Shown here: one piece after another, positions 54,161-63,981 of the stretch
How positions within the stretch are numbered: position 1 is the first letter of the stretch
Layout: each line of letters begins with the position of its first letter
NCBI GenBank assembly: GCA_013375455.1
Contig: JABXJT010000007.1
Span: 31,649-95,648 of the forward strand
Direction of reading: 5' to 3'
Source of the DNA: Candidatus Helarchaeota archaeon
Lineage (GTDB): Archaea; Asgardarchaeota; Lokiarchaeia; Helarchaeales; HEL-GB-A
DNA: 64,000 nucleotides
Notes under the pieces: model-generated
Databases searched by the model: none
Seen by the model: the letters and a program-made list of their open reading frames with translations, nothing else
What the model was told of the DNA's origin: nothing
Made by a program: the position numbers and the translations under genes

Positions 54161-55264
54161 TTATTTCTCAAATATTACCTTAACATCAGAACGGCCAAGA
54201 CTGAGGGCTATCGCAAGGGGAAACACAAAGAACCAGAGGAGGATAGAGATAAAGATAGTAATATACCGGCATACCTTAATTTTGAAAAAGAGCCCAATAG
54301 CTCCTACTAATCCAATCCCTGCAATGCCTGCCACGATTGGACCGATGATTGCTATCTCACTCGCGCTTAGATAACCGCCTAGTAAACTATTAACTATACT
54401 AGGTGCAAAATAGGGACTCAATCCCAAGAACAGAAATCCTCCAGCTAGAATAAGTGCGATGATAGCCGTGACTCTCAGGATCCATTCAGCACTCATGAGC
54501 GGTTCTGAGGGCTTCCGAGGATTTTTATTTACATCATACATGACATAAGCAAATCCCATTAACGGTAAGAATATGAAAAAGAGTCCGTAAAAAGTGGCAC
54601 CAAATTCATTTTCGGTGAATGTATTCCATCCCAATAAAATTTGACTGAGAAAAATAAAAGCAATTAATGTGAAAAGGAATATTACAACCACCTTGAGCTC
54701 CCTCTTCATATAATATATGATGAATAATGACGCTGCGATCATTGCAACAAACCCGACTATAATCAAAGTCTCTGGATATCCATAGGTTGATGTAAACCAC
54801 GAATTAACATCTGCAAGATTTGGATTTGTTAATGTTATGCCAAAGGAACTTTGAAACCAATTTTGAATTTCTTTGGGAAAGATGTCTAATCCCGTATAAC
54901 CCCCATGGAATAAAGAATCAATCAAAATATGAAAGGTTGCGCCGCCTACACATAATATATAAGAATTCCGCCAACTTACCTCACGCCTCCCATCATCAAC
55001 TATTGTAAAAAATCGATGGCTTCGCTCGAATGAAAAACGAGAGAGATAAGAATAGAAAAAGGATAGGGGGATTGCCCAAACGAGGAACCCCAGTAATTGA
55101 TGCATTTCAAATGGAATAAAGCGCCAGGCCCAATACGAATCGGGACCCACCCAGTTATTCAATACAAAGATAGTTGCTACTTTATAATTAAATTTTTCTC
55201 TCGCAAATAACATAAAGGGAATAACAAGCATCAATCCGAAGGCAAGGTGTGCAATTCCAGGCAT
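54161..55264 (-). CDS. Membrane protein of the YbcI/DUF4184-like metal-dependent hydrolase type
   Basis: 367 residues. The N-terminal half has MPGIAHLAFGL, NNWVGPDSYW, MHQLLGFLVW and GATFHILIDSLFHGG. These are His/Asp motifs within helices like those of membrane-bound YbcI/DUF4184 putative hydrolases. The second half adds six to seven further helices with no motif. Role unknown. Confidence 0.6.
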   Translation of the reverse strand: MPGIAHLAFGLMLVIPFMLFAREKFNYKVATIFVLNNWVGPDSYWAWRFIPFEMHQLLGFLVWAIPLSFFYSYLSRFSFERSHRFFTIVDDGRREVSWRNSYILCVGGATFHILIDSLFHGGYTGLDIFPKEIQNWFQSSFGITLTNPNLADVNSWFTSTYGYPETLIIVGFVAMIAASLFIIYYMKRELKVVVIFLFTLIAFIFLSQILLGWNTFTENEFGATFYGLFFIFLPLMGFAYVMYDVNKNPRKPSEPLMSAEWILRVTAIIALILAGGFLFLGLSPYFAPSIVNSLLGGYLSASEIAIIGPIVAGIAGIGLVGAIGLFFKIKVCRYITIFISILLWFFVFPLAIALSLGRSDVKVIFEK

Positions 55265-55361
55265 AATATCACTTCTCTCTATTATTATATCAGTTAGGAA
55301 AGTTGGTTTTTATTATTTTTGCCAAAAAACTATTGATTTAATAAAAATTTTTTAGATTATT

Positions 55362-56420
55362 TCATTCAGTGTTTTCGTTCTCATCGAAATAGGCTGAATG
55401 CGGTTCTTTTTGATACCAGTAGGCAACACTCTGATGAATCGTGGGTACTTGGTTTTTCTCACCGTGGTTTATAGTAACTTTAACGGATTCCTGAAAATTT
55501 ATGGCATCTGGGAAATGGAATCGGTACTGGCATGTCTTAGCTTTTCGGATTATCTTAAAAATAAAACCTCGGGAGGTCATGCCATGAGTTGGTGCCCAAA
55601 ATTTCCCACTAATATAATACCAACCAGCCATAAAATAATCTTCTGTCCCTGTATATGAGAGAGAAGGAGTTTCTTCTCCATCAACATATATATTCCCATC
55701 TCCCTCAAGGTAAAACCGATTAATTAATTGCTTAAATCGGCTGGTATTAATGATACTCAAGTTACACCCAATGTAATGCCCTCGTCCAGTTGCCTGTATC
55801 ACGGTGTAGGGGATTCCGTCCTGCGTTTTTTCTTTACGATAACGAGCATGAAAATATCCCATATTATCATCGAATGTGGAGAGTTTTGTATAGGTGATAG
55901 CTCCGTAGAAATTATGAACAGAATATTTAGGATTCGTGTTTTCGATCTCGATTCGACATTTTTGGCGGAACGGCATAGGAAATGTGCAGACATATCCCCC
56001 GCCAGTCATCCCTATATATTTTGAATAATGATGCTGATACTTTCCGAAATTTAATCCGAAAAAGTCACCAAAGGGTGCCTTGACACTAGGTGATGTTTCA
56101 TTATCAAAGTAAATTTTGATAAATACCTCGCTGAGTGAATCGAGTTTTTTATATCTGATCGCTCTCCAAAGAGTTTTCAGGAATTTTATTTTTCCTTTTC
56201 TGAGATATGGTCCAATTGTAAACCACATATTTGAGATGACACCTGGTCCTTCAATTTCTGGAAATGTAAAGGTCGAACTTGGGTCTAATTGGACAAAATC
56301 TCGATGTTCTCCCTCTTTCTCGTTTTGGGTCGTGATTTGGTCTACATTATTTTTTCGTAAAATGGGAAGTGCCCCATATTCATAACCTAAACGTTTTATA
56401 ATGGAATGAACTTTAGCCAT
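55362..56420 (-). CDS. DUF2961/GH172-like glycoside hydrolase, third gene in array
   Basis: 352 residues. Core signatures are TFPEIEGPGVISNMWFT, IKIYFDNETSPSVKAP and GMTGGGYVCTFPMPF. Glu239 in FYLEGDGN and Glu260 in YTGTEDYF are 21 residues apart, the same spacing as the catalytic pair reported for the founding GH172 enzyme. GH172 members cleave or transfer fructofuranosyl or D-arabinofuranosyl groups. No signal peptide. Its start shares a base with the stop of the preceding copy (TAATG). Confidence 0.85.
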   Translation of the reverse strand: MAKVHSIIKRLGYEYGALPILRKNNVDQITTQNEKEGEHRDFVQLDPSSTFTFPEIEGPGVISNMWFTIGPYLRKGKIKFLKTLWRAIRYKKLDSLSEVFIKIYFDNETSPSVKAPFGDFFGLNFGKYQHHYSKYIGMTGGGYVCTFPMPFRQKCRIEIENTNPKYSVHNFYGAITYTKLSTFDDNMGYFHARYRKEKTQDGIPYTVIQATGRGHYIGCNLSIINTSRFKQLINRFYLEGDGNIYVDGEETPSLSYTGTEDYFMAGWYYISGKFWAPTHGMTSRGFIFKIIRKAKTCQYRFHFPDAINFQESVKVTINHGEKNQVPTIHQSVAYWYQKEPHSAYFDENENTE

Positions 56421-57499
56421 TATTCAGGCGTCCCTCCTTCGGTTTTATCAAAGAAATCATCATGCGGTTCGCGTTGATACCAGTAGGCTACACTTTGGTA
56501 ATCAGCATCTATTTGATTGAATTCTCCATGGTTGATTGCCACCTTTATATTTTTCTGGAAACTTATTGCATCGGGATAATGGAACCGGTAGGTTGATACG
56601 CGGCATTTTCCCCATAGGCCGTTAAGAAAATGGCTTCGAACTGTACAGCCATGGGTTGGCGCGCTATATTCCCCTTTTACATAATACCATGCTGACTGAA
56701 AATAATCCTCCGTTCCTGTATATGATAAAGCCGGATCATTTCCATTATCGATATGAATATTACAATCCCCTTCCAGAAAGAAGAAGTTGATTAATGATTG
56801 CCAGCGTTTATTTGCCTTCATACTGAGATTGACACCCATATAATGCCCCTCTCCAGTGGCTTGCATAATGGTGTAAGGCTCACCTTCTTTAGTATGCCGT
56901 TCTCGACGATATCTAGCATGAAAATACCCAACATCATCTTCCACCTCCTCCAGAATGTTATATGTTACAGCGCCGTAGAGATTATTTAAGAATTTTTTTG
57001 GGTTAGAATTTTCGATAACGATACGGCAGGACTTTGCGAACGGCATTGGAAAAGTACAAACATATCCTCCACTAGTCATCGCCAAAAATTGTGAGTTGTA
57101 ATGCCGATATTCTGCAAAACCTACTCCAAAAAAATTACCTATGGGTGCATATACACTTGGACTGGTCTCTCCATCAAAATATATCTTTATCCATACTTCT
57201 CGAAGTGAGGTCATTTTTTGATACTCAAGAAAATCTAAAACAAAATCTCCCGTTGCCCATAAATTCTTCCAGGATTTCTCACGAAAGGGGGACATTGTTA
57301 TCCATATTGTACTGATACATGCAGGTCCCTTTATTTCTGAAAAGCTCCATGATTCGCCTCCAGGGATTTGAACAAAGTCCCAATGACGCCCTTCTCGCGT
57401 TTCTTGTGTGGTGACTTGCTTTATCGTCCCTGCTTTCCTCAACACAGGAATATTTCCATAATCAGGTCCTATTTCTTTGAGGAAATATGGTGCTGTCAT
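56420..57499 (-). CDS. DUF2961/GH172-like glycoside hydrolase, second gene in array
   Basis: 359 residues, clearly paralogous to both neighbours. It has FSEIKGPACISTIWITM, KIYFDGETSPSVYAPIGNF and FLEGDCNIHID. Glu243 and Glu264 (TGTEDYF) form the putative catalytic pair. The loop between them (NGNDPALS) differs from the VDGEETPS of the other copies, which may change specificity. The start overlaps the stop of the first copy by four bases (ATGA). Cytosolic by sequence. Confidence 0.85.
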   Translation of the reverse strand: MTAPYFLKEIGPDYGNIPVLRKAGTIKQVTTQETREGRHWDFVQIPGGESWSFSEIKGPACISTIWITMSPFREKSWKNLWATGDFVLDFLEYQKMTSLREVWIKIYFDGETSPSVYAPIGNFFGVGFAEYRHYNSQFLAMTSGGYVCTFPMPFAKSCRIVIENSNPKKFLNNLYGAVTYNILEEVEDDVGYFHARYRRERHTKEGEPYTIMQATGEGHYMGVNLSMKANKRWQSLINFFFLEGDCNIHIDNGNDPALSYTGTEDYFQSAWYYVKGEYSAPTHGCTVRSHFLNGLWGKCRVSTYRFHYPDAISFQKNIKVAINHGEFNQIDADYQSVAYWYQREPHDDFFDKTEGGTPE

Positions 57500-58614
57500 T
57501 CGTCCTCCCCTCCTTTTTTATCGAAGAAGTCATCATGTGGCTCGCGTTGATACCAGTATGCTACACTCTGGTAATGTGCATCCACTTGATTGAACTCACC
57601 ATGGTTTAAAGCTACACGACATAATTTATCGAAAGGAACTGCATCTGGATAATGGAATCGATACATCGCAATCTTCCCACGCCCAAATGGTGACCAGTCT
57701 ATCCATTTATTACTTTTAAGAGTAACCCCATGTGTTTCTGTGCAGAATTTCCCCTTGGTAAAATACCATCCCCCCATGAAATAATCTTCTGTTCCTGTAT
57801 AGGACATCGAAGGTGTCTCTTCTCCATCTACATAAATATTACAATCCCCTTCGAGGAAGAAGAAGGCAGGTTGTAATATTGGGATACGGAATCGCTTATA
57901 CCCTCGAATATTCACATTACATCCTACATATTGCCCCTTTCCTGTCCCTTGAAAAATAATATAAGGTTCTTCTTCTTTCGGATGCTCCTCTTGCCGATAT
58001 TTAGCATGGAAATATCCAATATTATCACCAACTTTCTCGAGTGTATTATAGGTAATTGCACCAAATAAGGCAGGGATATATTTTTTACTTGTATTTACAA
58101 CCTCTACTCGACAGGATTCAGTGAAAGGCATAGGGAAGAAACAAACATATCCCCCACTCGTCATTCCAAGGAATTTCGAATGATATGGTGTATATTCATT
58201 ATAATTATTTCCACCATAAAACATCCCAAAAGGGGCACAGACACTCGGGGTTTTTTCCCCATCAAAATAAATTTTGATCCAAGCATGTTTAAGAGACGCT
58301 AATTTATCATAGTCGACTACAGTATCTAAAACCCATAACCCCATATTTATTAAATGTCCTATAGACTGACTAATCGTCATCCAAATAGTTGAAATACAGG
58401 CTGGCCCTTCAATCTCTGGAAAGGTATAAGTTGAATGCGGAGGAATAACTACACTATCCCTGTGACCTCGCTGTTTATTCCGATCTAAGAAAAAGAACTT
58501 GTATTCATCATTATTTTGAGTTGTAACTTGCTTCACTTTATTCGAACGGAAATATGGGAGGTAACCATAAATCGGACCTAGTTCCTTTATGTAATAATTT
58601 GGTTCATTACTCAT
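57496..58614 (-). CDS. DUF2961/GH172-like glycoside hydrolase, first gene in array
   Basis: 372 residues, with a small insert near residues 35-50. It shares FPEIEGPACISTIWMT, KIYFDGEKTPSVCAPFG and MTSGGYVCFFPMPF with the other two. The putative catalytic Glu255 and Glu276 keep the 21-residue spacing. It starts 41 bases behind the SufS-like gene. No export signal is seen, so substrates would be imported or internal sugars or glycolipids (inference). Confidence 0.85.
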   Translation of the reverse strand: MSNEPNYYIKELGPIYGYLPYFRSNKVKQVTTQNNDEYKFFFLDRNKQRGHRDSVVIPPHSTYTFPEIEGPACISTIWMTISQSIGHLINMGLWVLDTVVDYDKLASLKHAWIKIYFDGEKTPSVCAPFGMFYGGNNYNEYTPYHSKFLGMTSGGYVCFFPMPFTESCRVEVVNTSKKYIPALFGAITYNTLEKVGDNIGYFHAKYRQEEHPKEEEPYIIFQGTGKGQYVGCNVNIRGYKRFRIPILQPAFFFLEGDCNIYVDGEETPSMSYTGTEDYFMGGWYFTKGKFCTETHGVTLKSNKWIDWSPFGRGKIAMYRFHYPDAVPFDKLCRVALNHGEFNQVDAHYQSVAYWYQREPHDDFFDKKGGEDE

Positions 58615-58655
58615 GTTTATACCTCAAAACCTGCTTCTTGAGATAAAATAGGATT

Positions 58656-59957
58656 TCACTCGCATAAGACTTTTAATGCCTCAAGAACTTTTTGGACATC
58701 ACTTTCCAGATTAAAATAGTGGAAGCTAACCCGCGTGTTCCCTCCAAACTTATCATGGACCCCGAGCCAGCGCAATCCGGGTATGACGCAGTGATGCCCC
58801 CCGCGCGTTAGAATTTTCCACTTTTCATCCAGTGCCAGTGATAAATCATGGGAGTTCCATCCTTCAATATTAAAGGTAAAGACGCCACACCTATTTTCTA
58901 GTGTCGGGGGACCATAAAACTTGAAATTTTGTAAATCCTGGACGCCCTCTAAGAGTAATTTCATCAATTTTCGTTCCTGTTGTTCAATATTTTTGATGCC
59001 GATTTCTTCTACTACATAAAGGGTAGCTCGACCAAGTGCTAAATAGCCTACAATATTGGGAGTTCCTGCATCCCACCTTTTCCCGAAATAGTCAGAACGT
59101 AGCTGATAATCTGTTGTAGTGACATCCGAAATAATTCCCCCTCCTATTTCCTCTGGATCCATATTTTGTATCAATTCTTCTTTCACATATAATCCTCCTG
59201 TACCTGGGATGGAGAGTGGACCCTTGTGGCCCGAGAATGAATAGAAATCACAATCGAGGTCTCTTACATCTACTGGTATGTGCCCTGGTCCTTGAGACCC
59301 ATCGATAAAGATAAGTACTTCAGAATTGCGCTTACGGATTGCCTTAATTATATCTTTAACCGGATGAACACTCCCAAATGCATTCGAAGCTTGTTGAAAT
59401 GCGACTAACTTCGTCTTTTCTGTAATAAATGATTCAAAATTTTCAGGTTTTAATACTCCATCTTTCTGTGGCTTTACTAACCTGAATTTTGCACCTACTT
59501 TCTTTGCCAATCGCAACCATGGTATGAAATTAGAATGATGCTCAATTACCGTTGAAACGATCTCATCACCTGGTTCCCATTGAACGATTGGATCCCCCTC
59601 ACAAAATTTTCCATCACATCTATTCCAGAGTTTATTAAGAAGGGCATGTGCAACAAAATTAGTGCCCTGGGTTTCATTTCTCGTAAAAATAAACTCGGTG
59701 GGTTTGCACTTTAGAAGCATTTTAGATATTGCCCATCTTGCTTCATCTACTTTATCACTGGCAAGAGCTGCGATGGAATAGGCTCCACGTTCAATATTTG
59801 CTGGATATTCATAACAGTATTCTTTTACTGCTTCTAATACTGGAATCGGGACAGGTGTCGTGGCAGCATTGTCTACATAAATATATTTTTGCATTATCGG
59901 AATTTGTTCTCTCACATCTTCTGGGGTTAAAGGACTCATATTCAGAATTCTCTCCAT
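58656..59957 (-). CDS. Class V aminotransferase, SufS/cysteine desulfurase-like
   Basis: 433 residues; a start at the internal Met (SPLTPEDVR onward) is also possible. PLP features: TVIEHHSNFIPW, IDGSQGPGHIPVDV and SGHKGPLSIPG with the Schiff-base Lys. RGGHHCVIPG corresponds to the R-x-GHHC loop of SufS, so the persulfide Cys is present. This supports cysteine desulfurase or related Cys/selenocysteine lyase activity. It is the first gene of the GH172 operon, an unusual partner. There is an insert (LWNRCDGKFCEGDPI) near residues 108-125. Confidence 0.85.
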   Translation of the reverse strand: MERILNMSPLTPEDVREQIPIMQKYIYVDNAATTPVPIPVLEAVKEYCYEYPANIERGAYSIAALASDKVDEARWAISKMLLKCKPTEFIFTRNETQGTNFVAHALLNKLWNRCDGKFCEGDPIVQWEPGDEIVSTVIEHHSNFIPWLRLAKKVGAKFRLVKPQKDGVLKPENFESFITEKTKLVAFQQASNAFGSVHPVKDIIKAIRKRNSEVLIFIDGSQGPGHIPVDVRDLDCDFYSFSGHKGPLSIPGTGGLYVKEELIQNMDPEEIGGGIISDVTTTDYQLRSDYFGKRWDAGTPNIVGYLALGRATLYVVEEIGIKNIEQQERKLMKLLLEGVQDLQNFKFYGPPTLENRCGVFTFNIEGWNSHDLSLALDEKWKILTRGGHHCVIPGLRWLGVHDKFGGNTRVSFHYFNLESDVQKVLEALKVLCE

Positions 59958-60028
59958 GCACTTAACTGGGTTGTTTGAAAGTAAGGTTGAGGTCTTAATC
60001 TAGTAAGGAATGAATTATTCATTACCTT

Positions 60029-63000
60029 CTAAATATTCCAACTAGGTTGGCTTCTGATGAAGTTTTTGATGGCGGTATTAATTAGGCTTTTGTTATTTTT
60101 TATCATATTATTGGCGAAACTTTTGATTAAGTTAGTAGTGAGTAGGTTGCTTATTTTATTACGCTGATAAGCAAGGACTTTGTTTACGTCTCCCACATTT
60201 TTTTGCAAAGCTAGTTCATTTCTGATTTCTCTTTGAAAATTTGTATATTCTTTAACCGTTTTTTTTGCAGCAGAAATCCAGAGAGCCTGATTACGGGAGA
60301 GATTTACCAACAAACTACTTAATCTAGGAGTGAATTGTTCCCGAAATTTGGTAAAATTATCACGAATAACGATATTTTCAGGATCAGTTAAGCCACCAAT
60401 GTTAACAAATATTTCTCTACTCAATAGATCTTTCCAATTTTCATGTAATCGATCTTTTAAGTTACTCCAATCAGGATCCCAAAGAGAATCATATAGTGGA
60501 TGTATTATCCATAAGATGGACCTTGAAGAAAAGAGTAATCGCCCATTTATTACTTGACCAACAACATCTCTTACTTCATAATCAAACGCAATTGAGTTAT
60601 TATTGTTATAATCATTTTCTGTAAATCCCTCAAAAATAACGTGATTATTTGGAGGGATATTTGGAATTGGTTGATTTGGTTCATTCGTTTTTCTAAGTGT
60701 AGCAGTAATTGAAAGCGGTTCAATGAGAGCTTTATTTAAAAAATCACATTTCACTGGATTGGAGACATATCCCCATTTATATTTAATTTCAAAACCAGTC
60801 AAAATAGCGCCTGGCTGGTCAGGCGATCCACGTGAATCCCCGAAAACAAAGACGCGTCTATCTAAATTAGAATTTATATCATCTTGCGTCGGAGTTGTAC
60901 CATCGGGATACTTAACATCTTGAATAGAATCCCTATCTAACGCATCTGAAATTAACTCGAAAATTCGTTCATTCGCTGGAAATGCCTGTCTATAATAATC
61001 TATTTCACTATTATGCACGTATGGAATGGCAATGGAAGAAGGCTGTTCGAGTTTAACATTAATAGTTTTTTTACTATCGGGATGTTCATCAAGTTGAATA
61101 GTTACTTCATGGGTATAGGCATCATTATTTGTTACCGTGATGTGGATTTCTATTTCTTCTGTTCCTGAATGGGCATTACAAGAAATTCCTTGCATGTTTT
61201 CGTATAAATTTCCATCCAGATACACCGAATAATGCAGTTCTGGTTGAGTAGAATCGGATTTCCAAGTGAATTTGAGAGTAAATCTATCGCATCTCTGATT
61301 ATCATGAGAATGACTGCCCTGCAGTTCCCAACTTAAAATATTCAAGATGGGATATTCAGGAAATAATAGGTCATCTGATACTCGGTTATTTGGAGGGAAA
61401 ATTTTTTCAGGCCAAGTAATATCTATTGTCCGTTGGTAAGCTGCATAATTTCCGCCTCTATCTATAACATCTAAGTAAAATGAGTATTTCCCATTTTGAC
61501 CCCAATAATCTTTCCCTTCACCAGTTCTTCCAAACCAAAAAGTTCCTTGTTCTTGTTGCATTTCCATAAAGTTCATTTTACCATGAGGTGTTTCAAATAT
61601 TAAGGAATCACGTTCATCCAAAAGATCATCTGCGATTACGTGTTCCCAAGCCCCTCCTTCTTTACATACAGTAATGCGAACAAAAATAGTTGAACTTGTT
61701 TTTATATCGAAGCTAAATAAGATCAAGGGGGGGAGTTCCCCATGACTTGGTTCAATTTGAAAGAAATCAAAGTGATTATCAATTTTGCGGTCATCTGTTT
61801 CGGTTTTTACAAATGGAGAATCCTTTGTCCCATCGTCAAGCCTTTTCACACCAGACTGGATTTTTGGGCAAGTTTCTCCCTTTGTTGTGGAATCGCCAGT
61901 GTGGAATTCCTCATGGTTATCTGTGTATTCATTTCCTGGTTCGGAGATGTTCCAATAATCATCGTTCTCTCCGCCACACGCACGGATCCCATTTTTCTCA
62001 TAGCAATATTCTACGAATCCATCACAACGCATTTCATCGATTCCTTCTATCGTGCCATCCCAATCACCATCTGGCTCTAACATATCATACCAGCGATAAC
62101 CGGTTCCTTTATCGATGAAAGAATATGCTGTTGTGATGATGTCTTCCCGTTGCCATCCAACTAAATCGGGTGGGGAATAGCTGGATCTCCATTTTAATTG
62201 GTAAATTCCTCCCACTCCGAAATATCTTTGTAATTCTGTAAAAGCAAACAACAACTCGCTTGAAACCTCTGCTGTTGGAGATTGAATATCTATAATACCT
62301 TCATCTCCAAACTCATGAACTTTAGCATATTTTGATTTATATGGTGTGCCATAAGGATTTGCATGGTGGATTCCTTTTAAAAATAAGCTATCGCCCACTT
62401 TTTCCAATCCCATATAGAGACCTGCGTGCCAATGGTTTTTTATTATACCACCCGACTTCTCTTCTGCACCAAGATCTCTATATATTGCATCTCCACGGTA
62501 AGCAAACATCCGAGAGACACCAATTCCAGGATTATTAGGAAAACTACCAGTTGTACTTGAAGGGGAAGAAGGGGTAGTAATTGGCTGGGATAATTCTGAT
62601 ATCCTGCTTATAGAAATATATTTTCCTAAATTTTGATCTCCAATAATCACTGTATAAAGATTTTTTATGGATCCACCTATGAGAGGCTTAATATTAGAAA
62701 TAGGTTTATTTTTAATTGCACCCAAACGATAAAGAGCTAATTTTTTATCATAAGGAAGCAAATGTGCAGCGGTTCTTGCCTGATTTGCTATCTTGCGATT
62801 ATTACTTTTACAAAGGCTAGTTAAATGCGCGTCCCAGTTTTTGTAATCTGTTCTTCGAGATACATTTAATGCGAAGAAGTATTCAGGATATTTTTTCGCC
62901 TCATAAAGATTTTTCAAACAATCTGGATACCTTCTAACTAGACCTCCAAGGATATTTATTCCCTTTCTATATTTATTTTTCTTGATTTTTTTGATTAAAT

Positions 63001-63775
63001 TAGCTAAAGAAGAATCATCCAACTTATCTCCTGCACAACTTAATAACAACGATATTTGGGCATCAGTTTTAGCATAATTTGCAAGATTTTTCACGGTAGA
63101 AATTGCTTTTGAAGTCTTCACAGAAGCAAGTGCTCCAACGATATTTGGAGAGAGAAGGACCTTACCGGGCATTCTATCAGCATACATTATCAAAATCTTT
63201 ATAATTTTAGAGAATGCTTGGCCCCTAAGTAGATCGTGGTGGGGTAATTCTTTTCTTGTCCAATTCCATATAACGCGCGCTGCAGCTTCAACAAGGGGTA
63301 TTTGATTAGTTTTTAATAATTTTTCAATTATTTTAATATTATCCATACTAATCTCATTAGATAATAATCTTATAGCATTAATCCTTAATGAACTGGGTGA
63401 ATCAGAATCAGAAGCTATTTTTCGGATTACTCTTTGGAAGTGATCAAGTTGGATTTTTGGTAATTTCAATTTACGTATTGCTTTATTAAGCAACCGTAAT
63501 ATTTCAAAGCCAAAATCCTCTCCAATTAATTGTTTTAAGTTCTGATGTTTGTCAATTCTACCAATTAATTCTTTATACAAATTTTTATCATGAAATATTC
63601 GCTTTATAAAAGCAGGAATGAAAATATGCTCCAGAAAATCGGCATCTAAATCTTTAGCTACATTAAAAATAACTTTAGTTGCAATTTTTGCTTTCATTTC
63701 TTTTAATTCAGCCGCTATAAGCGAATATGCATTCTCCTTCTTTAAATGACGCTTAATACGTTCAATATGTGACAT
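60029..63775 (-). CDS. Very large protein with helical-repeat N-terminus and permuted NlpC/P60-like domain
   Basis: 1248 residues, no signal peptide. Residues 1-370 are HEAT-like helical repeats. At about 430-600 lies a region with NHWHAGLYMG (His450) and MRCDGFVEYCYEKNG (Cys584). This His-then-Cys order, with a beta strand between, fits circularly permuted NlpC/P60 (YiiX/LRAT-like) thiol enzymes, which act as amidases, acyltransferases or peptidases. Residues about 690-1090 form several beta-rich segments (ITWPEKIFPPNN, TLKFTWKSDSTQPELHYSVYL). The end is helical. Its size and modular layout recall effector or toxin-like proteins, but no immunity gene is adjacent. Confidence 0.65.
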   Translation of the reverse strand: MSHIERIKRHLKKENAYSLIAAELKEMKAKIATKVIFNVAKDLDADFLEHIFIPAFIKRIFHDKNLYKELIGRIDKHQNLKQLIGEDFGFEILRLLNKAIRKLKLPKIQLDHFQRVIRKIASDSDSPSSLRINAIRLLSNEISMDNIKIIEKLLKTNQIPLVEAAARVIWNWTRKELPHHDLLRGQAFSKIIKILIMYADRMPGKVLLSPNIVGALASVKTSKAISTVKNLANYAKTDAQISLLLSCAGDKLDDSSLANLIKKIKKNKYRKGINILGGLVRRYPDCLKNLYEAKKYPEYFFALNVSRRTDYKNWDAHLTSLCKSNNRKIANQARTAAHLLPYDKKLALYRLGAIKNKPISNIKPLIGGSIKNLYTVIIGDQNLGKYISISRISELSQPITTPSSPSSTTGSFPNNPGIGVSRMFAYRGDAIYRDLGAEEKSGGIIKNHWHAGLYMGLEKVGDSLFLKGIHHANPYGTPYKSKYAKVHEFGDEGIIDIQSPTAEVSSELLFAFTELQRYFGVGGIYQLKWRSSYSPPDLVGWQREDIITTAYSFIDKGTGYRWYDMLEPDGDWDGTIEGIDEMRCDGFVEYCYEKNGIRACGGENDDYWNISEPGNEYTDNHEEFHTGDSTTKGETCPKIQSGVKRLDDGTKDSPFVKTETDDRKIDNHFDFFQIEPSHGELPPLILFSFDIKTSSTIFVRITVCKEGGAWEHVIADDLLDERDSLIFETPHGKMNFMEMQQEQGTFWFGRTGEGKDYWGQNGKYSFYLDVIDRGGNYAAYQRTIDITWPEKIFPPNNRVSDDLLFPEYPILNILSWELQGSHSHDNQRCDRFTLKFTWKSDSTQPELHYSVYLDGNLYENMQGISCNAHSGTEEIEIHITVTNNDAYTHEVTIQLDEHPDSKKTINVKLEQPSSIAIPYVHNSEIDYYRQAFPANERIFELISDALDRDSIQDVKYPDGTTPTQDDINSNLDRRVFVFGDSRGSPDQPGAILTGFEIKYKWGYVSNPVKCDFLNKALIEPLSITATLRKTNEPNQPIPNIPPNNHVIFEGFTENDYNNNNSIAFDYEVRDVVGQVINGRLLFSSRSILWIIHPLYDSLWDPDWSNLKDRLHENWKDLLSREIFVNIGGLTDPENIVIRDNFTKFREQFTPRLSSLLVNLSRNQALWISAAKKTVKEYTNFQREIRNELALQKNVGDVNKVLAYQRNKISNLLTTNLIKSFANNMIKNNKSLINTAIKNFIRSQPSWNI

Positions 63776-63944
63776 AATAACCCTTCACATTTTATTTATT
63801 CTCTTTTAAATAAAATAAAAATAACATATTCATTTTTAATTTTAATTCTTTTGTGAATAGAGTTCAGTAAATCTCTGAAAATTTTTAGATTTAGGTGTTA
63901 AATTAAAAATTCTTGAAAAAAAACTAATTTTCTTTTTCCCCTTG

Positions 63945-63981
63945 CCGACGAAATTAATAAGTGGCACGTAATTTTCGTCGG
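63945..63981. repeat. Hairpin at right edge
   Basis: CCGACGAAATTA (63945-63956) pairs with TAATTTTCGTCGG (63969-63981) with a one-base bulge and a 12-base loop. It lies upstream of the large minus-strand gene and could be a terminator of a gene outside the window. Confidence 0.5.

Noticed and set aside
61742..62118. Two overlapping plus-strand ORFs of 112 and 123 codons inside the large minus-strand gene
   Set aside because: They lie fully inside a clearly coding frame with recognisable catalytic motifs and have no start signal.
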